Positions 1-5,167 of a DNA stretch of 18,526 bases are shown here, piece after piece. How positions within the stretch are numbered: the first letter of the stretch is position 1; every line of letters starts with the position of its first letter. This DNA is from DATADF01 sp046263155 (GTDB lineage: Bacteria; Actinomycetota; CADDZG01; WHSQ01). A program made the position numbers and the translations under genes. The stretch lies in contig JBHELF010000117.1 of the NCBI GenBank assembly GCA_046263155.1, positions 1-18,526 of the forward strand, in the 5' to 3' direction. The notes below the pieces were generated by a model, which was not told where the DNA came from, did not search any database, and was given only the letters and a program-made list of their open reading frames with translations.

Positions 1-346
1 CCTCCTCCGAAGAGGAGGTGGCGGCCATCCATCTGGGACGGACGTTGCCGTCCGCCTCTTGCGGCCTACCCGGAGGCTCCCTTGCGGGGGGCGGGCCACC
101 CATGCCTCCTGCTTGGCCTTGCTCCGGACGGGGTTTGCCTAGCCGCACCGGTCGCCCGGCACGCTGGTGAGCTCTTACCTCACCCTTTCACCCTTACCGC
201 GACGCCCAAGCGCCGTGGCGGTCTGCTCTCTGTTGCACTTTCCGCGGGTCGCCCCGCCTGGGATTTTCCCCAGCGTCCTGCCCTACGGAGTCCGGACTTT
301 CCTCAGCGTCCGCCGAAGCGCACGCTGCGGCCACCCGGCCAACTCT
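1..346 (-). ncRNA. rnpB: RNase P RNA, bacterial type A, 3' end cut by window edge
   Basis: This is the catalytic RNA of RNase P, which cuts the 5' leader from pre-tRNAs. Read on the minus strand, it carries the conserved blocks in order: GAGGAAAGTCCGGACTCC (about 287-304), GTGCAACAGAGAGCAGACC (about 220-238), GGTAAGGGTGAAAGGGTG followed by a GGTAAGAGCTCACC hairpin (about 165-200), GGAGCAAGGCCAAGCAGG (about 109-126) and GGGTAGGCCGC (61-71). The 5' end is placed near 346 because GAGTTGGCCGGG there can form the 5' strand of P1, and a -10 box lies 7 bases further up. The 3' part, with the expected ACAG...GGCTTA block and the other P1 strand, lies outside the window. The reading is firm; only the exact 5' end is inferred. 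Confidence 0.96.
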
Positions 347-353
347 CTATTTC

Positions 354-359
354 ATTATG
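354..359 (-). promoter_or_regulatory. Probable -10 box of the rnpB promoter
   Basis: On the minus strand the hexamer is CATAAT, five of six matches to TATAAT. It ends 7 bases before the inferred 5' end of RNase P RNA at about 346. No convincing -35 hexamer is visible 16-18 bases upstream, where the end of btuD lies. The position suggests rnpB has its own promoter rather than depending only on read-through from the cobalamin operon. Confidence 0.5.
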
Positions 360-386
360 AACGCTTGCCGGGGCCCTGCGCTTCCC

Positions 387-1187
387 TCAGCCGGTGCTCG
401 ATCTCTGGGCTGACGGTGCGGCGCGGGTGGGGACGATGACCGGGCCCGACTCGCCGGCAAGCACCTTCACGGCCGCGCCGTAATGACGTCGGATGAGATC
501 TGCTCGCAGCACCTCGCTCGCCTCGCCGCGGGCGACGGCTCGTCCTTCATCGAGCAATACAAGCGCGTCCGAATACTGCCCGGCGAGAGTTAGGTCGTGC
601 ATCGTCGAGATCACGGTCAGGCCCCCCTCGTGCCTCAGGCCGTCGACCAGCTCGAGGACCTGCTGTTGGTGGCCGACGTCGAGGGCGCTCGTCGGCTCGT
701 CGAGGAGGAGGACGGGTGCCTGCTGCGCGAGGGCGCGCGCGAGGACCGCCCGCTGGATCTCGCCCCCGCTTAACGAACCCATATCTCTGCCCGCAAGCGC
801 ACCAAGTTCTAGCCGTCCGAGCACCTCTGCGACCACCCTCCGGTCGGAGCTGCTCTCCGTCCCGAAATAGGAAATGTAAGGAGTGCGGCCCATCAGAACG
901 TAATCCGTGACGGTTGCGGCCTCGGGAATGAATGGTCGTTGCGGCACATAGGCGACCAGGCGCGCGATCGTCCGGCGGGAAGCTACGCCGACGGCCTCAT
1001 CGCCCAAGGCGATGTCGCCCGCGAATCCGATGAGACCCGCAACCGCGCGGAGAACTGTGGTCTTTCCCGCGCCATTCGGGCCGATCAAGGTGATCCAGCG
1101 GCCGTCTCCTATATCGAGAGACAGATCCTGGACGACTGGCTTTCCGTCGTAGCCGACCGCCAGGTTTCGTATCGAGATCGGAATCAT
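387..1187 (-). CDS. btuD: Cobalamin-type ABC importer, ATPase subunit
   Basis: This is the cytoplasmic ATPase that powers a vitamin B12/siderophore-type (FecE/BtuD family) importer. The 266 residues show a Walker A GPNGAGKTT (36-44), Q-loop VPQ (Q83), signature LSGGE (139-143), Walker B LLLDEP (160-165), D-loop SALD (167-170) and switch histidine H197 in STMHD. The ATG at 1187 overlaps the permease stop by four bases (ATGA), which fixes the start; a much longer upstream reading would run into btuC. It is the last gene of a btuF-btuC-btuD operon, and about 40 bases separate its stop from RNase P RNA. The protein family alone cannot tell B12 from haem or ferric siderophore; the cobalamin riboswitch at the head of the operon makes a corrinoid the likely substrate. 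Confidence 0.9.
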   Translation of the reverse strand: MIPISIRNLAVGYDGKPVVQDLSLDIGDGRWITLIGPNGAGKTTVLRAVAGLIGFAGDIALGDEAVGVASRRTIARLVAYVPQRPFIPEAATVTDYVLMGRTPYISYFGTESSSDRRVVAEVLGRLELGALAGRDMGSLSGGEIQRAVLARALAQQAPVLLLDEPTSALDVGHQQQVLELVDGLRHEGGLTVISTMHDLTLAGQYSDALVLLDEGRAVARGEASEVLRADLIRRHYGAAVKVLAGESGPVIVPTRAAPSAQRSSTG

Positions 1188-2233
1188 GCGGACTTGCCGG
1201 AGCGACTCAGCACCACAAGAAAGAAGGGCGCGCCGAGGAATGCGGTGATGACGCCGATGGGGATCTCCGCCGGAGCGATGAGCGTGCGCCCGACCAAGTC
1301 GGCCAGGATTAGGAAAGTAGCGCCGAAGACGATCGATAGGGGGATAACGAGTCGATAACTCGATCCGAAAAGCAATCGAACGGTATGCGGAATGATCACT
1401 CCGACGAATCCGATCAACCCACTGACGGCAACCGCGGCCGCGGTCCCGAGAGAGGCCGCTACAACGACGACGAGACGAACGCGCTTGGTATCGACTCCGA
1501 GGCTGTCCGCCTCCTCGTCCCCCACGCTGAGCACGTCGAGCAGCCGTCGGTGCAAGAGAATCGCGGCGCAGCTCAGCACCACATACGGGAGGACCAGCCC
1601 GACCTCGCTCCAATTCGCGGTAGTGAGGCGACCGAGGATCCAGGTGTAGACCTGCCGCAGGGTCTCATCCTCTCGCTGCTGGAAGTAGGTCTGCAGGGCC
1701 GTGAGAAAAGAGGCCGTCGCCACTCCCGCAAGAATCAGCGTGGCCGTTGTTCGCCCGCGCCAGCTGGCGCGCCCGAGTACGTATGTGAGAGTCACGCCGA
1801 CGAGCGCACCAGCGAAAGCCGCAAGCGGCACCGGATCGACGGGCCACGTCGTGGCACTGGGCAGATATGCGATCGCTACCGTTGCGCCGAGCCCCGCGCC
1901 CGCCGCAACACCGAGGAGATAGGGATCCGCCAACGGGTTGCGAAATACGCCCTGGTAGGCCGCTCCGGCAAGAGAGAGCATCGCCCCGACAAGACCGGCG
2001 AGTACTACCCGCGGCATCCGCAACTCCCAGAGGATGGCGCTCTGCTGTTCGTTCAACCCGGACGAGACCTCGACAAACGGAAGGCCGTCAGCGATATCCC
2101 TCACGACCGCCGTGGTGTTTAGAGAAACCGGCCCGACGAGAACTCCCGTGACGACGGCCACCAGGAGGCACGCTGCCCCGATAAAGAACCACGTTGGCCG
2201 CAGGCGCGTCGGCCGGACCTCGATCACACTCAC
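1184..2233 (-). CDS. btuC: Cobalamin-type ABC importer, FecCD family permease
   Basis: This is the integral membrane subunit that forms the translocation path of a BtuCDF-type importer. The 349-residue length is normal for FecCD permeases. A first membrane helix lies at about residues 15-34, followed by the family block with GAAYQGVFRNPLADPYLLG. The C-terminal part, from about residue 271, carries SGLIGFVGVIIPHTVRLL, the family's hallmark near the ATPase-coupling region, and ends with further hydrophobic helices. The start is taken as the GTG at 2233: its GTGA overlaps the btuF stop TGA (2232-2230), matching the ATGA overlap with btuD at the other end. A longer ATG start at 2371 would add about 46 arginine-rich residues lying on btuF and is unlikely. 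Both overlaps imply coupled translation and fixed subunit ratios. Confidence 0.9.
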   Translation of the reverse strand: MSVIEVRPTRLRPTWFFIGAACLLVAVVTGVLVGPVSLNTTAVVRDIADGLPFVEVSSGLNEQQSAILWELRMPRVVLAGLVGAMLSLAGAAYQGVFRNPLADPYLLGVAAGAGLGATVAIAYLPSATTWPVDPVPLAAFAGALVGVTLTYVLGRASWRGRTTATLILAGVATASFLTALQTYFQQREDETLRQVYTWILGRLTTANWSEVGLVLPYVVLSCAAILLHRRLLDVLSVGDEEADSLGVDTKRVRLVVVVAASLGTAAAVAVSGLIGFVGVIIPHTVRLLFGSSYRLVIPLSIVFGATFLILADLVGRTLIAPAEIPIGVITAFLGAPFFLVVLSRSGKSA

Positions 2234-3165
2234 GTGCGGGCGGTCTCCAATTGCCTCAAGCCATCGACGACGACCTGCAAGAACTCGACGACCCGGGGAC
2301 CCCAGCGCGAGGAAACATCGTCGCCCACGACGATCACGGCATCGTTCTTCACCGCGGCGATCTGGTCCCACCCGGGTCGTGCGGCCACGCGGCCGGGCGT
2401 TTGGTTACAGCATTCCGAGTCGGCGAGGAAGATGAGATCCGGATTGGCCTCCACGATGTACTCGGCCGATAACTGCGGATATCCCGATCCCGCTTTGTCG
2501 GCCTTGTCGGCGATGTTGCGCAGTCCTGCCAATTTGTAGACGTGCCCGATAAAGGTGTCCGAAGTGACACTGAAATAGGTCGGGTCCAGCTCGTGGTAGT
2601 AGCTGGGAGCCTCCTCGAACGTCGGAATTGCCTCGAGGATCCGCTCGATTTCCGAACGCATCGTGGCCACCTGTTCCGCGGCCTCGGCTATATGGCCCGT
2701 CGCGACACCAGTCTGTTCGATCTGTGCATAGGTGTCGGCAAGAGTCTTGGCCGCCGGTTGGACGAGCAAAGGGATCTTTAGTTTTCCGAGCGGTTTCAAG
2801 GCCGGATGATCGGACTCCGCAAGCACGAGGTCCGGCTCGTAGCGCGCGATGGCTTCCACGTTCGGCTCGAAGCCCGACAACTCCGTGGTGGGCACCCCTG
2901 GTGGGTAGTCGGATTGGTCGTCGACGGCGATGACCTGATCGCCGGCGCCGACGGCGAACAGCATCTCGGTAGCGGTCGGCGACAGCGACACGATCCTTTT
3001 GGGTCGAGCTGCAATCTCCAGCGCGCCGTTGGCCGCCCGGATAGTGACGGGGAAGGCGTCGTCATGGATCGGTGATGGAGCAGTACTCGACGGACTGCCG
3101 GGCTCCGATCCACAAGCAGTCGTTGCCAGCGTCAGGCAAAGGAATAGAGCGCTGAGGCGCCCCAT
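2230..3165 (-). CDS. btuF: Cobalamin-type ABC importer, substrate-binding lipoprotein
   Basis: This is the extracytoplasmic binding protein that delivers substrate to BtuCD. It has 311 residues. A signal peptide (residues 1-17: MGRLSALFLCLTLATTA) ends at a lipobox TTAC with the lipidated cysteine at 18, followed by a Ser/Pro-rich linker to about residue 35. The class III binding-protein fold starts at RPKRIVSLSPTATEMLFAVG, the usual first strand of BtuF/FepB-like domains, and continues through PDLVLAE and PDLIFLAD. The ATG at 3165 is chosen because a strong ribosome-binding site (GGAGAGGAGGG, about 3168-3178) sits just upstream; a start 23 codons earlier would place non-signal residues before the signal peptide. 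The upstream riboswitch suggests repression when cobalamin is plentiful. Ligand identity is inferred from that riboswitch, not from binding-site residues. Confidence 0.88.
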   Translation of the reverse strand: MGRLSALFLCLTLATTACGSEPGSPSSTAPSPIHDDAFPVTIRAANGALEIAARPKRIVSLSPTATEMLFAVGAGDQVIAVDDQSDYPPGVPTTELSGFEPNVEAIARYEPDLVLAESDHPALKPLGKLKIPLLVQPAAKTLADTYAQIEQTGVATGHIAEAAEQVATMRSEIERILEAIPTFEEAPSYYHELDPTYFSVTSDTFIGHVYKLAGLRNIADKADKAGSGYPQLSAEYIVEANPDLIFLADSECCNQTPGRVAARPGWDQIAAVKNDAVIVVGDDVSSRWGPRVVEFLQVVVDGLRQLETART

Positions 3166-3252
3166 GGGCCCTCCTCTCCGTCCGGTCCGCGCCGGACACA
3201 ACGGACCTACGAGGAGGGAGCCGGAGAGGGGCAACGTCCCGGGTCTCCCTTT
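3166..3252 (-). promoter_or_regulatory. btuF leader: riboswitch expression platform with anti-ribosome-binding-site segments
   Basis: This stretch runs from the aptamer to the btuF start. The ribosome-binding site CGGAGAGGAGGG lies at about 3168-3180. An upstream CCTCTCCG (3229-3222 on the minus strand) is exactly complementary to CGGAGAGG (3180-3173). The adjoining CCCTCCTC (about 3218-3211) is complementary to GAGGAGGG (3175-3168). In between, GGTCCG/CGGACC and GTCCGG/CCGGAC offer mutually exclusive hairpins. The layout fits translational control, with cobalamin binding favouring the fold that hides the ribosome-binding site. No U-tract terminator is visible. The pairings are read directly; the switching mechanism is inferred. 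Confidence 0.6.
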
Positions 3253-3371
3253 GCCGCGAAGGTCACCGAGCCAACCGCGTCGCGAGGGTTTTCTGGCTCG
3301 CCCGCTCCGGATGAGCGGACCTACAGTTGCGGGACAGCGCCGGCCTTCGACCGGACTTACCCCTCCACGGC
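3253..3371 (-). promoter_or_regulatory. Cobalamin (B12) riboswitch aptamer
   Basis: Read on the minus strand, the region has the cobalamin-aptamer core: GGGGTAAG, then a hairpin GTCCGG-TCGAAG-GCCGGC (about 3339-3356), then CGCTGTCCCGCAACTGTAG (3321-3339, the B12-box sequence), a hairpin CCGCTC/GAGCGG, and GAGCCAGAAAACC (about 3287-3300), which pairs with GGTTGGCTC (3276-3268). A closing helix can form between GCCGTGGAG (3371-3363) and CTTCGCGGC (3261-3253): nine pairs, two of them G-U. This helix sets the boundaries given. The aptamer is compact, without a long P1/P2 arm. It sits directly upstream of the importer operon, the classic place for B12 repression of B12 uptake. Exact ends and ligand subclass (adenosyl- or aquo/methylcobalamin) are uncertain. 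Confidence 0.88.
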
Positions 3372-3384
3372 GCGCTTGAGAAGA

Positions 3385-3390
3385 ACTCTA
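3385..3390 (-). promoter_or_regulatory. Candidate -10 box of the btuFCD operon
   Basis: On the minus strand the hexamer is TAGAGT, which fits TANNNT. Seven bases further on is an A at 3377, six bases before the riboswitch closing helix begins at 3371. Transcription from here would start almost exactly at the aptamer. No clear -35 is seen. The placement is the main support. Confidence 0.4.
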
Positions 3391-3402
3391 TTCCCCCCTT
3401 CG

Positions 3403-3915
3403 CTAGGGACGCAGGTACCCGTCCTGAAGGAACTGCCGGAGACGGTCGCCACGGCCAAGCCCGAAGGCAACCCAGAACCAGACAAGGATCGCCAGACCCA
3501 CGAACTCGGCCCCCCACGCTGCCAGGTGATCGGCCGGATGCACGATGAGGTCCACGGAGTAAGACTCCCGGGGAGAGGACTCAAACGCCGTTCCGAAGGC
3601 CGGCCAGTAAAGGGTGCGGGGCGCGGCCCACATCCCATCCGCGACGAGATGCGTCAGCCATCCCACGGCCAGTCCGAAAACCGCGAGGCGCCGTTCAGCC
3701 CGGAAGAAGACGACGATCAACACGGCGACCGCGACGACCACCAACAGGGTGTGGGCCGGCCCGCGAAGGGATGGGAGTTCGATGAAGAACGCCGCTATCG
3801 CGTCGACAACGTCGGGAAGGACGGCGCCGAGTAGCACGTACCTATAGTCGATCCGACGGCGGCCCAGGCTGATGTACGTGATCAAAGCCCCGAGGCCGGC
3901 GTGCCAGAGGACCAC
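3403..3915 (-). CDS. Membrane-bound metal-dependent hydrolase-like protein (YdjM/DUF457 type)
   Basis: This 170-residue membrane protein resembles the YdjM/DUF457 group of putative membrane-bound metal-dependent hydrolases, whose substrate is not known to me. Candidate metal ligands follow the family pattern: H5, the GAVLPDVVD motif (D35, D38), H55 in GPAHT, and H89/D93 in GWLTHLVADG. Hydrophobic helices lie at about residues 27-45, 55-71, 77-92 and 133-152. The start is a GTG at 3915, 11 bases after the rnhA stop, with no good ribosome-binding site, so coupled translation from rnhA is likely. Its stop lies just upstream of the btu promoter candidate, so transcripts of this gene could run into the riboswitch. 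A role in phospholipid or cell-envelope metabolism is possible but unsupported here. Confidence 0.72.
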   Translation of the reverse strand: MVLWHAGLGALITYISLGRRRIDYRYVLLGAVLPDVVDAIAAFFIELPSLRGPAHTLLVVVAVAVLIVVFFRAERRLAVFGLAVGWLTHLVADGMWAAPRTLYWPAFGTAFESSPRESYSVDLIVHPADHLAAWGAEFVGLAILVWFWVAFGLGRGDRLRQFLQDGYLRP

Positions 3916-3926
3916 GCGCCGTGGAC

Positions 3927-4379
3927 CTAGTTCTCGAAGAGATTCTGTTGAACCGATTCGGAGCTGAGCTGTTGACCTTCGGCGGCCGCATCCATGGCCT
4001 GGTTCGCGAGCTTGTCCGCATCCGCGTTGAGGGCTCGCGGTACGTGATTGATTGAGAAACTCGAAAACTTATTCAGCAGGAGCTCGGCGCGCGCTGCCAA
4101 GCTGCGCAGCTGATCCTTCTTGATCTTCCATTCCCCCTTCAATTGCGATACGACAAGTTCGGAATCCAGATACACGTCCAGATCGCTTACCTCCCGGTCG
4201 AGCGCAAGCTCCAAGCCGGCGATCAAAGCGCTGTATTCCGCGACGTTATTGGTCGTCTCGCCGATACTCCGCGCCAGCTGCCCAAGTAGAACGCCGTCTT
4301 CAGCAAGCAAGACGACACCGATGCCCGCCGGGCCGGGGTTCCCGCGAGCGCCTCCGTCGGTGTAAAGCGATGCTTTCAT
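3927..4379 (-). CDS. rnhA: Ribonuclease HI family protein
   Basis: This enzyme would cut the RNA strand of RNA-DNA hybrids in the cytoplasm (R-loops, Okazaki primers). The 150-residue protein is a single RNase H fold. The four acidic catalytic positions are present: D8 in YTDGGARGNPG, E48 in NNVAEY, D72 in YLDSELVV and D122 in NADADKLAN, with H112 in the INHVPR loop before the last one. After about residue 135 comes a Gln/Ser-rich tail ending QQNLFEN. The ATG at 4379 lies 16 bases after the stop of the zinc-ribbon gene, with only a weak purine stretch before it. From family knowledge, Mycobacterium tuberculosis Rv2228c joins an RNase HI domain to a phosphatase domain and lies beside the zinc-ribbon gene Rv2229c. 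Here the gene order is similar but the phosphatase half is absent. Confidence 0.9.
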   Translation of the reverse strand: MKASLYTDGGARGNPGPAGIGVVLLAEDGVLLGQLARSIGETTNNVAEYSALIAGLELALDREVSDLDVYLDSELVVSQLKGEWKIKKDQLRSLAARAELLLNKFSSFSINHVPRALNADADKLANQAMDAAAEGQQLSSESVQQNLFEN

Positions 4380-4395
4380 CGTCTCGACAGAAGGA

Positions 4396-5124
4396 CTACG
4401 TAACTACGAGGATGCGGCGGCAGTTCTCGCAACGCTGGAGACCTCGCTCGGTTCTCAATCGCTCTACTTCCTTAGCCGGAAGCTTCGTATGACAACCTTG
4501 GCAGGCTCCGTCTTGCAGAGCGGCCGCCCCGACTCCGTGTTTCGACTCCCGGATCTTGTCGTAAAGGGCCAGGAGATCCGCTGGAATCTCGTGCGCGATC
4601 TCGGTTCGCCTGGCCGTGTGCTCACTTAGCTCCGATTCGATCTCCGAACTGAGCGCCGAGACCGTGCTCGCGAGCGCCTCCTCGGCGGCGCCCTTCTCGG
4701 ATTGTTCCGACTCGAGGCTCGCCAGCGTGTTCGCGGCCTGATCCTTTTGAACCATCACCTCCAGGAGGCCATCCTCCATCTGCCCCTTCTTTCGCTTGAG
4801 GGACTCGACCTCGGCCTGGAGCGCCGAAAGCTCTTTGGGGTTGGAGACGCCGCCGGAGTACATCCGCTGCTCTTCACGCTGGATCTTTGCGTCGAGGAGC
4901 CCGATCTCGCCCTCGATCCGAGCCTGTTCCGTGCCGATCTCCTCACTCTGCTTACGAGCAATGGCGATATCTGAGCCCAGCTCGGCAAGTTGGTCGCGCA
5001 GTTCGCTCAGACGCTGTGCCTCGGGCATCGAAGCGCGCCTCTCGGCTAACCGCCTTATTGCAGAATCCTCAGTCTGCAGATCGAGGAGCCGCAGCAGGAT
5101 CGCGTTATCGACTTGCTCCGGCAT
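4396..5124 (-). CDS. Coiled-coil C4-type zinc ribbon protein (DUF164 / zf-RING_7 family)
   Basis: The 242-residue protein is almost all coiled coil from about residue 15 to 185: heptad-rich, high in Glu, Gln, Leu and Lys/Arg, with the family's GGVSNPKELSALQAEVESL break near residue 92-110. It ends in a C4 zinc ribbon, with C208-x2-C211 (CQGC) and C232-x2-C235 (CENC) as the ligands. Family members (Mycobacterium Rv2229c, Chlamydia CdsZ) are often beside RNase HI and Nif3 genes; their biochemical role is poorly defined, with nucleic-acid or chaperone-like binding suggested. The ATG at 5124 is the first start that leaves room for a promoter. It has no ribosome-binding site but has a TANNNT box exactly 7 bases upstream, which suggests a leaderless mRNA. 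It heads the operon with rnhA and the hydrolase-like gene. Confidence 0.87.
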   Translation of the reverse strand: MPEQVDNAILLRLLDLQTEDSAIRRLAERRASMPEAQRLSELRDQLAELGSDIAIARKQSEEIGTEQARIEGEIGLLDAKIQREEQRMYSGGVSNPKELSALQAEVESLKRKKGQMEDGLLEVMVQKDQAANTLASLESEQSEKGAAEEALASTVSALSSEIESELSEHTARRTEIAHEIPADLLALYDKIRESKHGVGAAALQDGACQGCHTKLPAKEVERLRTERGLQRCENCRRILVVT

Positions 5125-5131
5125 CGTACTT

Positions 5132-5137
5132 ACGCTA
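5132..5137 (-). promoter_or_regulatory. Candidate -10 box, leaderless promoter of the zinc-ribbon gene
   Basis: On the minus strand TAGCGT (TANNNT) is followed by 7 bases and then the ATG at 5124, the spacing expected if transcription starts at the A of the start codon. No ribosome-binding site exists in the gap. The hexamer lies exactly where a -35 box for the opposing glgX promoter would sit with a 17-base spacer. Confidence 0.5.
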
Positions 5138-5154
5138 ACCGACTGCCCGTCTTC

Positions 5155-5160
5155 TAAGCT
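5155..5160 (+). promoter_or_regulatory. Candidate -10 box, leaderless promoter of glgX
   Basis: TAAGCT (TANNNT) is followed by 7 bases (CCCGGCA) and then the glgX ATG at 5168. No ribosome-binding site lies between, so a leaderless transcript is the simplest reading. It is 17 bases from the opposing TAGCGT box, and the whole divergent gap is 43 bases. Confidence 0.5.
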
Positions 5161-5167
5161 CCCGGCA

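Noticed and set aside
82..439. Short open frames on the plus strand at the window start
   Set aside because: They lie across RNase P RNA on the opposite strand and have no protein-like features.
1385..2122. 245-codon open frame opposite btuC
   Set aside because: The translation is highly charged and lacks domain signs, while the opposite strand encodes a clear membrane permease.
3393..3411. Possible terminator hairpin (CCCT-AGCGA-AGGG on the minus strand) between the hydrolase-like gene and the riboswitch
   Set aside because: The stem is only four to five pairs and no U-run follows, so it is too weak to call.
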